Shown one piece after another: positions 43,701 to 52,334 of a DNA stretch of 64,000 nt. The first letter of the stretch is position 1. The number at the start of each line of letters is the position of its first letter. The notes under the pieces were generated by a model. That model had not been told where the DNA came from. It saw only the letters and a program-made list of their open reading frames with translations, and did no database searches. The translations under genes were made by a program, and so were the position numbers. The stretch comes from JAZKBN01 sp040388605 (lineage in GTDB: Bacteria > Bacteroidota > Bacteroidia > Cytophagales > Flexibacteraceae): NCBI GenBank assembly GCA_040388605.1, contig JAZKBN010000012.1:1-64000 (forward strand), read 5' to 3'.

Positions 43701-45971
43701 ATCACCTGAAATGCTGCAGGGTATATTTGTATAATTGGTTGAGCCGTTATAAGATGCAGCATGTGAAGTATTTGAACGCCTGTCGCTTACATAAGAGGGG
43801 GCAGATAAGCCGGACCCGTTTTGGGCATTGCCAGAAACATCGCTAACATTTCCGCTGAAGGGGTAGTAGGCCGCAATTCCGCTTGCCACACTGCCCGTAA
43901 GATGAGATACAGATGAAAGATTGTTTGCAGTAGATGGCTTTATAGTACTGCTGCTTCCGGAACAAAAAGAGGTGTTGCCGGAAATTATAACTGCCGTGGT
44001 CAGAATCGGGGTTTCCGCCGAAACTGTGGAAATGCAGCCGTTTGCAAAAATCTGTACACTGTAGTTACCGGTAAGGTAAACCGTAATTGACTGCGTTGTT
44101 TGCCCCGTGCTCCATAAGTAAGCCCCTGCTGAAGAAGCTGTTAAGGTAGCTGATGTTCCCGGGCACAATGCACTGAACGAGGTTGAAATTGTAGGGGTAA
44201 CCGGGTGCGCAAAAACCGGGACTGTTATGCTTTGTGTACTTGTACAGCCATTGGATGCCGTTAAGGTATATTGGTACACCACATTAACGGTTCCTGCTGT
44301 GGTGTTGATCAAGGTATCTGCCACGCTGCCCGTACCGCTTGCCTTGGCATTGCTTATGCCGGCCACTGCTGCCCTTTTCCAGGTACAGGCAGTTCCGCTT
44401 AAATTGAAATTTGGGGTATAAATATATGGTAAGCCGCTGCAAACACCGTTTACCAGGAGGCTGTCGGTAATGGCAGGTGCTGTTGAGGCGCTGACATTCA
44501 GCGACACACCCGGCGAAGAAGAGCAGCTGTTAAGGCCCGAAGCATTAAGAGAATAGGTGCCCGGGCTTGTTATTAGCAATGAATTGGCATGGCTCCCGTT
44601 GCTCCAGGTATATGTATATGGCTGCTGTGTTACCACAAGCTCCGAAACTTCTGTGCTGTCTAAAACACGGTTATATATAAGCACATCATCAATGCTGCCG
44701 GTAAAATAGCTGCCGCCTGTGGCAATTCTGCCTAAAGCAATTTTCGAAACAGCCACATCGCCGCGGTAATCAGCTGTTCCGGAAGCGGAGAGGGTACCAT
44801 CTATATACAGCAGGAGTTTGCCGGTTAATTTGGTTCGTGTTGCGGCTATATGGTGCCAGGTGTTATCATTAACATTTACCGCCGAAGTTACAGATGCATC
44901 CTGTCCGCCGCCTGTAAGGCCCCCGCCCAAGCCGAATACTACCTTACCGGCTATCAGGGCTGTACCGAAATCAGCATCATTACCGCCCACCTCAGCATCT
45001 AACAGACCATGACCCGACCACCAGAAAAAGCCGTTATATGCCCCGTAGCTGTTTGTTTTAACCCAAAAGCTCAGGCTGAAATCACCTGTAACAGAACTTC
45101 CGGGCAAGGAAACATAATTGTTTGAACCGTCAAATGCATAAGCTTCGTTGGCCTGTCCGCGGCGATTGATTTCAAGGGAAGGCAAAGATGTTGTGCTGCC
45201 GTGAAGACCGTTTCCTGAACCATCAAGCATATTGTTGCACAAGGAATAAAAAGCGGTAACGCCATTTTTTTGCCCTGTGCTTAAATGGTCAAGGCTGCAG
45301 AAATCAGCATCCTCAGTAGACGGGCTCAGCAGGTTAATGCCCCCGGCACAAATTGTGGTTGAACCGGAAATACTTAAAGGTACAGATGCATTTTTAACTG
45401 TAACCTGTACCCCGTCGGAGACCGAGGAAGTACAAGCGTTCTCTATTGTTTGAACCTGGAATATGCCTGTTGCAGAAACATTGATAGACCGGGTTGTAGC
45501 GCCATTACTCCAAAGATAGCCTGCTGCTGAAGTGCTTGTAAGAGTTACTGCTCCCCCCGGGCAAAACGAAGTAGGGCCGGAAGCGGATATAGCAGGTTTA
45601 GCCGGTATAAGGTTTACGGTAACAGTAACATTTTGCCTGTTTGTATCGGTACCGTTTATTAGGGTATAAACATATATTACATCTAAAGGGCCGCCGGTGG
45701 TATTATGGAGTACTTCAAAAATATTGTTTGAGCCAGTTGAAGCGCTCTCTGTGATGCCCGGCACAGCAGCCCTTGACCATAAAAGGGTTGTTGGATACAC
45801 CGATGTATTGGCCCCGTAAAAAAAACCGTTACCACTGCAGGTTGTTACAGCTAAAGGGCTTGTAAGTACCGATACAGTCTGTGGTAAAGCCCGTAAACTC
45901 AAAGGTATAAACGTATAAGCAAGGGCAAAGTAAAATGCCCGCTTTAGCCAGGTTGTAAATGCAGAAGTCAT
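40779..45971 (-). CDS. Giant secreted LamG protein with T9SS sorting domain
   Basis: A 1730-residue surface or extracellular protein. Order of parts: signal peptide (AFYFALAYTFIPLSLRALP), immunoglobulin/PKD-like repeats with paired cysteines (about 40-220), a LamG/concanavalin-type domain (about 230-445; GDFSLSFWVKTN, WHHIAATR, LYIDG, GSIDDVLIYNRVL), further Ig-like repeats, a second LamG domain (about 685-905), more repeats, a 'splice' region WLGTGSEWTTPANWCGG (about 1030) leading to beta-helix-like sequence, the PLPVNLLSFSG module (about 1543) and a T9SS type A domain (about 1645-1730, PNPVNNEALLNVYS to GVYTIQLVS). Export is by Sec then T9SS. Carbohydrate or surface adhesion is likely but unproven. 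A consensus promoter lies upstream. Confidence 0.92.
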   Translation of the reverse strand: MTSAFTTWLKRAFYFALAYTFIPLSLRALPQTVSVLTSPLAVTTCSGNGFFYGANTSVYPTTLLWSRAAVPGITESASTGSNNIFEVLHNTTGGPLDVIYVYTLINGTDTNRQNVTVTVNLIPAKPAISASGPTSFCPGGAVTLTSTSAAGYLWSNGATTRSINVSATGIFQVQTIENACTSSVSDGVQVTVKNASVPLSISGSTTICAGGINLLSPSTEDADFCSLDHLSTGQKNGVTAFYSLCNNMLDGSGNGLHGSTTSLPSLEINRRGQANEAYAFDGSNNYVSLPGSSVTGDFSLSFWVKTNSYGAYNGFFWWSGHGLLDAEVGGNDADFGTALIAGKVVFGLGGGLTGGGQDASVTSAVNVNDNTWHHIAATRTKLTGKLLLYIDGTLSASGTADYRGDVAVSKIALGRIATGGSYFTGSIDDVLIYNRVLDSTEVSELVVTQQPYTYTWSNGSHANSLLITSPGTYSLNASGLNSCSSSPGVSLNVSASTAPAITDSLLVNGVCSGLPYIYTPNFNLSGTACTWKRAAVAGISNAKASGTGSVADTLINTTAGTVNVVYQYTLTASNGCTSTQSITVPVFAHPVTPTISTSFSALCPGTSATLTASSAGAYLWSTGQTTQSITVYLTGNYSVQIFANGCISTVSAETPILTTAVIISGNTSFCSGSSSTIKPSTANNLSSVSHLTGSVASGIAAYYPFSGNVSDVSGNAQNGSGLSAPSYVSDRRSNTSHAASYNGSTNYTNIPCSISGDFTISFWLKTNSNGGYGSDWWSGSSLVDAEVSGNSADFGTSLLNGHLAFGMGGGGSFSDVTVTSPGSVNDDAWHHVVATRVKTSGAMALYVDGSPAGTATAGYRGNVSEPFIGIGRETGGTNYYTGYIDDVILYNRALTATEAALVYNEEQTYSYSWNTGAVTDSLTVTTSGTYSVLATGMQGCTNGGSVFITVNDLPDEPTFSHINGSADCIGHTINVTNTAGCNVCTYLWNTGSTASTAVITSGTNNYNVTVTSSAGCSVPGSNISVTSLNTGTWLGTGSEWTTPANWCGGVPGTGTNVNIQAQYASGAWPVNNYPVISGAGQCHNLTLGTGTTLELDAGADLAVSGAVSSAGIISGLEASTVNFTGDSIQVVPKGKYYNITFSGSGQRNLTADTVRIAGALSPGSNAVTVAGNTIEFNGAAQTIPAFSFNNLAVAGSGSKSLSGNVTVSKKLILKAGTMSLNGYMLSIDTLTAPILRSVGTLDASATGSVLSIGNISSTGGNALTLPDGLFSGSSVYGLSNYRAAGLSLGNQDLTVSGNLLLSAANLNLNGNSLTLNGTVSGSGKLISTSASNLGIGGSAALGTLTFAPASALNNLSFDRAFNGSAYLGSDVAVSGTITMTRGVLYTNGNILTLGSAASFSSENDSSFISGKVQTTRTAAQNVLNNFGGIGVEITAAGAEPGSTYILRNIGETVIGYNLNQGIKRKYTITPTLDAGLNATLTFRYLGGAQELNGISKNDLTLFKSTDGGSTWTKAGFTTRDANSKSITVSGVNSFSDWAAASQDAPLPVNLLSFSGETDGTICRLHWSTATEQNNRGFMVNRSINGKDFTALAFVAGSGTTISRHNYNYTDSSNGSPAYYRLEQTDYNGMVTRLPAIYLGNPQKREPGKMNADIFPNPVNNEALLNVYSALTEKIHVNIVNLVGELIHENSMELQPGFNSSTIDCSGLSAGVYTIQLVSERGLTVLKIVKL

Positions 45972-46040
45972 AGCTGATAGTGGTAGTGCAATTGAAACTT
46001 AAAAAAACAGGTAGCCTCAATAATTTTTGCAGTGTTTTAA

Positions 46041-46071
46041 CAAAAATAACAACAAAACCCCGTTTCACCAA
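46041..46071 (-). promoter_or_regulatory. Promoter of the LamG T9SS gene (TTGG, N19, TATTTTTG)
   Basis: On the minus strand TTGG (46068-46071) and TATTTTTG (46041-46048) are spaced by exactly 19 nt, matching the Bacteroidota -33/-7 pattern. The leader would be about 60 nt. Confidence 0.65.
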
Positions 46072-46449
46072 TTGAAACAACTTGCAGAATATAAGAGTGT
46101 CGCCTTTTTCGTGTAATTTTAGTACCCGAAAGAGCGCAATAGCTATATATATAATACCTGAATTTTCAAATTTAAAGTATCAGGTTTAAGGTTCAGGCCC
46201 TCTAACCTTCAGTATCGGAAAAAGTTGTACTAAGTTTACAAAGCTAAGCCGGCAAAAAACAACTGACAAAACGCCAGCCGCAGGGCTGCTTGGGTGTTCT
46301 CTAAATAATTCAGCTAAAAGAGTTCAGCCAAACTTAGAAAATTACAACAAACCCCACAACTTTTCGGATTGATCCCAAAATTCCCGATCGGTCCCATTTC
46401 GGATTGGTCCCCCAAAACTCCGGACAGGTCAGAAATATGCCATGTAAAA

Positions 46450-46493
46450 ACAAAAACGGACTCAAAAACCTAAGTTTATGAGTCCGTTTTTGT
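46450..46493 (-). terminator. Terminator of the tRNA-Gly/tRNA-Leu unit
   Basis: ACAAAAACGGACTC (46450-46463) pairs with GAGTCCGTTTTTGT (46480-46493) around 16 bases; on the minus strand it ends in TTTTTG. It starts two bases after the encoded CCA of tRNA-Leu. Confidence 0.9.
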
Positions 46494-46495
46494 TT

Positions 46496-46582
46496 TGGTA
46501 CCAGGAGCGGGGGTCGAACCCGCACGGCCATACAGCCACAGGATTTTAAGTCCGGCGTGTCTACCAATTCCACCATCCCGGC
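46496..46582 (-). tRNA. tRNA-Leu, anticodon TAA
   Basis: Reads UUA codons. Acceptor arm GCCGGGA with TCCTGGT (two G-U pairs, at 1-72 and 4-69), anticodon loop CTTAAAA with TAA, a long class II variable arm (GTGGCTGTATGGCCGT region), T arm GCGGG-TTCGACC-CCCGC, discriminator A. A 3' CCA is encoded (46496-46498). It follows tRNA-Gly in the same transcript. Confidence 0.95.
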
Positions 46583-46626
46583 AATATAAATAACCCCCGG
46601 ACTTACATCCGAGGGCCATAAAAAAG

Positions 46627-46699
46627 AGCGAAAGACGGGATTCGAACCCGCGACCTCGACCTTGGCAAGGTCGCGCTCTACCAACTGAGCTACTTTCGC
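46627..46699 (-). tRNA. tRNA-Gly, anticodon GCC
   Basis: Reads GGC and GGU codons. Acceptor GCGAAAG with CTTTCGC, D arm with AGCTCAGTTGGTAGAGC, anticodon loop TTGCCAA, T arm GCGGG-TTCGAAT-CCCGT (last pair G-U/T), discriminator T, no encoded CCA. First gene of a two-tRNA unit with its own promoter (46737-46766). Confidence 0.95.
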
Positions 46700-46736
46700 T
46701 TGGTGCCTTTCGGTCTGTTTGTTCCGATTGGGGATA

Positions 46737-46766
46737 CAAAGGTAGGTAAAAATTTTACCTCCGCAA
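46737..46766 (-). promoter_or_regulatory. Promoter of the tRNA unit (TTG, N19, TACCTTTG) with palindrome in the spacer
   Basis: On the minus strand TTG (46764-46766) and TACCTTTG (46737-46744) are 19 nt apart, a near-perfect Bacteroidota promoter about 38 nt before tRNA-Gly. The spacer holds a perfect 8-1-8 palindrome AGGTAAAAATTTTACCT (46744-46760), which touches the -7 box and fills most of the gap between the two boxes. Confidence 0.7.
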
Positions 46767-46802
46767 GCACCTGACTAAATATTTTCAGATTTTTTTTTTG
46801 GT

Positions 46803-49355
46803 TTATCGCTTCCCTGAGGGTTTAGAGGGTATTTCTGTTGTTTTCTCAGCCAGAACATCATCCTCATTCTTCGCTTTGGAAATGTTATAGCCTTCAAAAA
46901 CAACAATTCCGGCCAACATCAAAATCAGCGACAGAGATGAAATTAAAGATATGGTATTACCCTGCGTGAAAGATTTCGGTTTAAAGCTGAAAACTACCTT
47001 ATGGGTACCCGGCGCTGTTTCCAAAGCGCGTAAAACGTAGTTTACACGCAGCAGTTTTTCCTGCGGTACTTCCTGGCCGTCTACTGTTACAATCCAGCCT
47101 TCGGGGTAATATACTTCGCTGAACACAAGCATACCCTTACCGGGGTTAGTAAAGTCGTAAGTCAGCAGGTTTTGGCGAATTTCGGTAAGCACTACCTTAG
47201 CGCCGGTGGTATCGTAAGCCTGGCTGCTGTGCTTAAACTTTTTAATATCAAGAATGGCCACACTTTTAGGGTCGAAGCTTACGAGGCTTTCGTATTCCTC
47301 ATCTGGGCTTTGCACTTCTTTAACAGCAGGTACAAACCAGGCGGCTCCCATTGCAAACGGATTCTGTATTACACCGTCCTTTTCTTCATTGGCCTTAATA
47401 TATTTGGTGTTAAGCATATTCAGCACCGGCAGCGTTCTCAGGAAATCGTAGCTGAACTGCTTGGCACGGAAAGCCTGGCCTATACGTTCAATTTCCTGGC
47501 CTATGCCAACATTACCTACTATAAGATCCTGGTACCTGCGCAGCTTAACAGGGCTGTAACCGCCTATGCTGCGGTGAACCGAGCTTGTTTTAGATTCGCT
47601 GAAAGGGCCGTCCAGGTTAAGCACCCGGTAACCCTTAGACTTATCAAGCAAAATTTCATTATCAGCAGCGCTGGGGGCAAATTGTTCTGCCGGTCGCACC
47701 CTTTCAAATTGGTCTTTACTTAAATACCTCCTGTCTATAGGCCATAAATCAAGGAGAATAACGCCGCATATTACCAATGTTGCTATAGTCGGAGACAGCC
47801 AGCGCTTAAGCCCGGCGAAAACTACCCCGGCAGTAAGTATTACAAAAAAGAATGAACGCCATGAATCAGAGGAAGCTATGCTTTCGCGATCTGCAACTAC
47901 GGCATCAAGCAGCCATGCGGGCAGGCCGTTGCGTTTATCGGTATCTGAAGTAAATTCACCGGCAATGCTTGGTATTAGGGCAAAAACAAGCGTAACAAAA
48001 GCCGTTAAGCCGGCAGCCATGAATACCTTATTTTGAAGCTTGGCATTCCAGGCGCTTTTAAAAAGCTTATCTATTGCCATGATTGCCAAAATGGGTATGG
48101 TAATCTGGGCAATAATAATAGCCATAGTCACCGTTCTGAACTTGTTGTAGCCCGGGAACGAATCATACATGGGGTTGTTAAATTCCGGGAACGACCTGCC
48201 CATGGTAAGGCATAACGAGAATATTGTAAGCGCAAACAGCCACCATTTATGCCTGTTATCAAGCACGAACATGCCCAGCACAAACAGGAAAATAACAGCC
48301 GCACCGGCATAAGTAGGGCCCGAAGTAAAGGGCTGCTCACCCCAGTAATAAGGCGCACGCGGGAACTGAGATAAATCTGCTCCATGCTCGCTGAGGGCTT
48401 TGGCAACATTGCTTTTCTTATCAACGTTTTCCTGGCTGGCTCCGCCGTAAAGGCCCGGAATAAGTACAGTCATAGCCTCCATTTTACCGAAGCTCCAGCT
48501 GAAAACGTAGTCGCGTTCAAGGCCGCCGTCGGCAGTGCCTTTGTCCGGGTTATCTTTACCGGAAAGCTCCGGCTTGCCGCGCATGCTGTACTGCGTGTAC
48601 TCCTGCAAGGTCATTAGTCGGCCCGCGTTGGTTGCAACGCCCAAAAATGCAGCCCCTAATAATATGGCTGTGGCTATACCGAAGTTTTTAAGGCGCTTTT
48701 CAATAATGGCCCAAATAAGCTCGTTCAGGCCCATTACGCCGATTATCATGGCAGCATAATAGGTTATTTGGTAGTGCCCTGCCCTCATTTGGAATGCGGT
48801 GCCGAGTGCGGCCAGCAGGAAACCCCATTTCCAATTGCCCTTATAGGCCAACGCTACGCCGGCCAGTAAAACCGGGGTAAATGCCATAGCCCGAAGCTTA
48901 CTGTTGTGCCCTGCTTCAAGACTGACAAAGTTGAAGCTAAAAAAAGTGATAGCCAGTGCCCCCGCAACTGCGCCCCAAGGTTTTACGCCGTAAGCCAAAA
49001 GCATTACATAGCTGCAAACCAATGAAAGGAACATGATAGATATTGGGTAAGGCAGGCCAAGATTCATGGCTTTCTCTACGTATTCCAAAAGCTCACCGCT
49101 GTAGAGTACAGATATGGTGTAAGCAGGCATGCCGCCGAAACTGTTATTGGTCCAAAGGGGCTCTTCATGAAAAGTATCCCGGTGCAGGTAAATAGAAGCT
49201 GCGTTACCTGTCCAGGTCATGGCATCGTGCGATTTGATGTTCTTACCCTGGAAAACCACCGGGGCAAAATACACCACTATTAGCAGCAGGAATACAAGCA
49301 CCGCAAGCAGGTGGGGCAGAACCTGTTTTTTGAAATCGAAGTTTTTCATGGGCAA
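46803..49355 (-). CDS. YfhO-like multi-spanning membrane protein
   Basis: An 850-residue inner-membrane protein with about 12 hydrophobic helices over residues 15-560 and a beta-rich soluble C-terminal part (about 560-800) followed by one more helix (SLISSLSLILMLAGIVVF, about 808-825). This is the plan of the YfhO/glycosyltransferase-C-like family; Gram-positive YfhO puts sugars on lipoteichoic acid, and Bacteroidota copies are thought to act as envelope glycosyltransferases. The first periplasmic loop contains FQGKNIKSHDAMTWTG, a conserved place for acidic catalytic residues in this family. Its neighbour GldB is on the same strand, divergent from hmgA. Confidence 0.88.
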   Translation of the reverse strand: MPMKNFDFKKQVLPHLLAVLVFLLLIVVYFAPVVFQGKNIKSHDAMTWTGNAASIYLHRDTFHEEPLWTNNSFGGMPAYTISVLYSGELLEYVEKAMNLGLPYPISIMFLSLVCSYVMLLAYGVKPWGAVAGALAITFFSFNFVSLEAGHNSKLRAMAFTPVLLAGVALAYKGNWKWGFLLAALGTAFQMRAGHYQITYYAAMIIGVMGLNELIWAIIEKRLKNFGIATAILLGAAFLGVATNAGRLMTLQEYTQYSMRGKPELSGKDNPDKGTADGGLERDYVFSWSFGKMEAMTVLIPGLYGGASQENVDKKSNVAKALSEHGADLSQFPRAPYYWGEQPFTSGPTYAGAAVIFLFVLGMFVLDNRHKWWLFALTIFSLCLTMGRSFPEFNNPMYDSFPGYNKFRTVTMAIIIAQITIPILAIMAIDKLFKSAWNAKLQNKVFMAAGLTAFVTLVFALIPSIAGEFTSDTDKRNGLPAWLLDAVVADRESIASSDSWRSFFFVILTAGVVFAGLKRWLSPTIATLVICGVILLDLWPIDRRYLSKDQFERVRPAEQFAPSAADNEILLDKSKGYRVLNLDGPFSESKTSSVHRSIGGYSPVKLRRYQDLIVGNVGIGQEIERIGQAFRAKQFSYDFLRTLPVLNMLNTKYIKANEEKDGVIQNPFAMGAAWFVPAVKEVQSPDEEYESLVSFDPKSVAILDIKKFKHSSQAYDTTGAKVVLTEIRQNLLTYDFTNPGKGMLVFSEVYYPEGWIVTVDGQEVPQEKLLRVNYVLRALETAPGTHKVVFSFKPKSFTQGNTISLISSLSLILMLAGIVVFEGYNISKAKNEDDVLAEKTTEIPSKPSGKR

Positions 49356-49502
49356 GGCATTGGGCTCGGTTTCAGGCCGAATTTTAATTGATGTTTGAAG
49401 AATGTATATAAGCCTTTAATAAATTGCCGGTTTCGAAAAACGGCATTATAATTTGAAGCTTTAATTATGTGTTCTGTACCTTATAAGGGTACTGAATGGG
49501 TG

Positions 49503-50561
49503 TCAGGGTTTGAACTTGCTTTGTGCAAAAATCTTCTTGGCATCTCTTTCCTGCATGAGTTCGGGTATGCTGAGCTTTTGCTCTTCCATATACTGCTGCA
49601 CTATTTTCCAGCCAAGGTATCGGCCTATGCGGCCGGGGCATTTATCGCTTATTTCAAGGGTATAGGGGCGTTCGCCTATATACCTGTTTACCTCTATGTG
49701 GTTGGTTTCGTAAAACAGGCTTTTGTCTACAAAGTAACCGTAAATTTTCGGGAGCTGGCTTTCGCAGCTTTTCATTTGGGCGGCGGTGTAGCCAATTATC
49801 AGGCTGTCGGGTACGCAGGGCTGCATTTTTTTCATGAAGTAATAGGCCTTGCCCCAATGCACCATTTGCGCTATTAATGAATTATCAAGTAAATCGGCCC
49901 GGTTGTAGCGGTTGCTCAGGGCCAGCATCATACCGTTTACCACGGTTTCAGGCCGCATGCGCGAAGCTATGTATTCAGGCGTATTCGGAATACGGTAATG
50001 CCCTTTGCTGCCCAGGAAACTTTCAAGACCTACAACTGCAATTTGCTCGTTAATAAATATGTCGGTGCTGAAGCCTGATACGGCAAAATAAATTTCAGGA
50101 GCCTTATCCTGCGGGAAATAATAGTTTACGTGCTGAAAGGCATTTAATAAATCAGACTGCAATTGTTTGGCATCCCCGAAAATGCGTTCTGTATCATGAT
50201 ACATGGTATCAATATACCTGTCGGTTCTCAGCTTATCCATTTCGGCGGCAAGTGTGTCGGCAGATACCGAAGGATCGCCACCGGCTAAGAAACGCTGCAT
50301 GAATACCGGATATTTTAAGAGTGCTGCTTTAACTTCCCCTTTATTTTGTGCCGCCCTCAGCTCTTTATCGAAACGAATTATCTTAAGGTCGGTATGTACA
50401 TCGCTGAGATCAACATCGTCCTTACAGGCGCTGCCGCAACCTGAAAAAGTGAAAACCAGGCCTGCAAGTACGGCAAGGGTAAACAGCTTATAAACCGAGG
50501 GGCAAGGCAGGCGCAATAAATTTTGCCGGAAATGTCCGGCGGCATGTGTAGGCATCTGCAT
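49503..50561 (-). CDS. gldB: Gliding motility lipoprotein GldB
   Basis: A 352-residue lipoprotein of the gliding/T9SS-associated set of Bacteroidota. A hydrophobic stretch runs into a lipobox (VFTFSGC, Cys42), so the protein is lipid-anchored after signal peptidase II. The rest has GldB landmarks: DLKIIRFDKEL near the start of the mature part, EIYFAVSGFSTDIFINEQIAV, YIASRMRPETVVNGMML, WGKAYYFMKKMQPCVPDSLI and the C-terminal IPELMQERDAKKIFAQSKFKP split motif. GldB is needed for gliding in Flavobacterium johnsoniae; whether this organism glides is unknown. Alone in the window among gld genes. Confidence 0.88.
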   Translation of the reverse strand: MQMPTHAAGHFRQNLLRLPCPSVYKLFTLAVLAGLVFTFSGCGSACKDDVDLSDVHTDLKIIRFDKELRAAQNKGEVKAALLKYPVFMQRFLAGGDPSVSADTLAAEMDKLRTDRYIDTMYHDTERIFGDAKQLQSDLLNAFQHVNYYFPQDKAPEIYFAVSGFSTDIFINEQIAVVGLESFLGSKGHYRIPNTPEYIASRMRPETVVNGMMLALSNRYNRADLLDNSLIAQMVHWGKAYYFMKKMQPCVPDSLIIGYTAAQMKSCESQLPKIYGYFVDKSLFYETNHIEVNRYIGERPYTLEISDKCPGRIGRYLGWKIVQQYMEEQKLSIPELMQERDAKKIFAQSKFKP

Positions 50562-50640
50562 AGAAGCGTAAAATTACGGGGCTTACCGTTAAAATAAAAT
50601 TACCAAATTGCAGGCTCCTGCCAATAATACACTATAAATT

Positions 50641-51798
50641 ATGAGCTACTACCATAAACTCGGCGAAATACCCCATAAACGCCATACCCAATTCAGGCAG
50701 CCAGATGGCAGCCTCTATAAAGAAGAGCTGGTAAGCTCAGAGGGTTTTCATGGCATTTACAGCAACCTGTACCACATTAATGCACCTACGCGCATTAAAA
50801 GCCTGGGCGAAAGCATAGTATCACAAATTGAGCGAAGCTCAGATCACCGGCTGCAGCCGGTGCATATAAAAACAGCCGGACTTGGCTTTACCGGTAAAGA
50901 TTTTCTTGATGCCCGCCTGCCTTTATTATATAATAGTGATGTAATAATGAGTCTATGTCATCCTGAAAACCGGACAACGGATTATTTTTACAAGAACGGC
51001 GAAGCCGACGAAGTAATTTTTGTGCACGAAGGCTCAGGCTACCTCATCAGCCAATTTGGAAAACTGCGCATATTGAGCGGAGACTATGTGGTAATTCCAC
51101 GCACCACTATATATAAAACAGAATGGGATGAAGGGCCTGTCAGGCTTCTAATAATAGAGTCATCATCGCCTATTGAAACTGTAAAACGCTACCGCAATGC
51201 CCTGGGCCAGCTCATGGAGCACAGCCCGTATTGCGAGCGCGATATTCGGCCGCCATCTGAGCTTGTTCGTGAAGAGGGCCAAAGGGAAACCCTGGTAAAA
51301 GTGAAAAAACAGGGTTATATGCACCAATTCCTGTATGATTTCAGCCCGCTCGATGTAATTGGCTGGGACGGCTTCCTGTACCCTTACGCCCTCAGCATAC
51401 ATGATTTTGAGCCCATAACCGGGCGCATTCACCAGCCGCCGCCGGTGCATCAAACCTTCCAGGCCAAGGGTTTTGTAATCTGCTCCTTTGTTCCCCGCCT
51501 GTTTGATTACCACCCGCTTTCCATTCCCGCCCCGTATAACCACAGCAATATAGATTCCGACGAAGTTTTATATTATGTTGACGGTAACTTCATGAGCCGA
51601 CGTGGAATAGATACAGGCAGCTTTACAGTGCACCCCGGCGGCATTGCCCACGGGCCGCACCCCGGCACAGCCGAGGCCAGCATAGGAGCCAAAGAAACAA
51701 AAGAGCTCGCCGTAATGCTCGACACTTTCAGGCCCCTCATGGTTACAAAGCAGGCCGAGGCTTATGTGGATGCCAATTACCCAATGAGCTGGAACTAA
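50641..51798 (+). CDS. hmgA: Homogentisate 1,2-dioxygenase
   Basis: Fe(II) enzyme that opens the ring of homogentisate to maleylacetoacetate in tyrosine and phenylalanine breakdown. At 385 residues it is of the shorter bacterial form. The jelly-roll cupin core has the iron ligands in FDYHPLSIPAPYNHSNIDSDEVLYYV (His about 289, Glu about 306, here spread over the two strands) and GGIAHGPHPG (His about 336). The N-terminus SYYHKLGEIPHKRHTQFRQ is typical of the family. No other tyrosine-catabolism gene is in the window. It is divergent from gldB; GCAGG-CT-CCTGC (50610-50621) lies 19 bp before the start. Confidence 0.93.
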   Translation: MSYYHKLGEIPHKRHTQFRQPDGSLYKEELVSSEGFHGIYSNLYHINAPTRIKSLGESIVSQIERSSDHRLQPVHIKTAGLGFTGKDFLDARLPLLYNSDVIMSLCHPENRTTDYFYKNGEADEVIFVHEGSGYLISQFGKLRILSGDYVVIPRTTIYKTEWDEGPVRLLIIESSSPIETVKRYRNALGQLMEHSPYCERDIRPPSELVREEGQRETLVKVKKQGYMHQFLYDFSPLDVIGWDGFLYPYALSIHDFEPITGRIHQPPPVHQTFQAKGFVICSFVPRLFDYHPLSIPAPYNHSNIDSDEVLYYVDGNFMSRRGIDTGSFTVHPGGIAHGPHPGTAEASIGAKETKELAVMLDTFRPLMVTKQAEAYVDANYPMSWN

Positions 51799-51915
51799 AT
51801 TCAGCTTGGATGCGTACCCCTTTTAAACGGACCGGATTTTGCTCAAATAATAATGAACCAAGGCAGGCATATTAATAATTAAGGAAGCATTTTACCGGTT
51901 CTGCCCTGCCCTGCT

Positions 51916-51923
51916 TACCTTTG
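51916..51923 (+). promoter_or_regulatory. Likely -7 box TACCTTTG of rbfA
   Basis: Octamer matches TAnnTTTG, 30 nt before the TTG start codon at 51954. TTTACC at 51891-51896 is the closest sequence at the -33 place, a weak match. Confidence 0.45.
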
Positions 51924-51953
51924 TAAATATTTACAACGCTTAGCCCTTTCAAA

Positions 51954-52334
51954 TTGGAAAGCCAAAGACAACAAAAATTCGCCCGACTGATTCAGAAAGA
52001 CCTCGGCGATATATTCCTGCACGATACCAAGGGCATGTTCAACCATGCTTTTATAACCGTTACCACCGTTCGCGTAAGCCCTGATTTGGGCGTTGCGAAC
52101 GTTTACCTGAGCTTTCTTGCCGTAAAAGATAAAAACGCCACCCTGGATGCCATTCGTGAAGAAGGCAAGCAGATTCGCATGGCGCTCAGCAACCGAATCC
52201 GTAAGCAGGTACGTATAATACCTGAGCTCCGCTTCTTCCTCGACAACAGCGCAGAAGAAGCCATACGCATGGAATCACTTATTTCAGGCCTGAATATCCC
52301 TAAAAAGGAGCCTGAAAAAGAACCGGGCGCTTAA
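51954..52334 (+). CDS. rbfA: 30S ribosome-binding factor RbfA
   Basis: Helps late maturation of 16S rRNA in the 30S subunit. The 126-residue protein has the RbfA KH-like fold: RQQKFARLIQKDLGDIFLHD at the N-terminus, VTTVRVSPDLGVANVYLSFL, and IRKQVRIIPELRFFLDNSAEEA. The start is TTG at 51954, which gives the standard family N-terminus. It is followed by a strong terminator (52374-52430). Confidence 0.95.
   Translation: MESQRQQKFARLIQKDLGDIFLHDTKGMFNHAFITVTTVRVSPDLGVANVYLSFLAVKDKNATLDAIREEGKQIRMALSNRIRKQVRIIPELRFFLDNSAEEAIRMESLISGLNIPKKEPEKEPGA

Larger units (their letters stand above)
45972..46495. other. 524-bp spacer with promoter of the LamG gene and tRNA terminator
   Basis: The right end carries the terminator of the tRNA unit (46450-46493), the left end the LamG promoter (46041-46071). 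Between 46370 and 46435 a short motif of the form TTTCGGATTGATCCC/TTTCGGATTGGTCCC recurs with near copies. No gene is supported. Confidence 0.5.

Noticed and set aside
46334..46739. Two minus-strand frames across the tRNA genes
   Set aside because: They translate the two tRNAs and their terminator; the RNA structures are complete.
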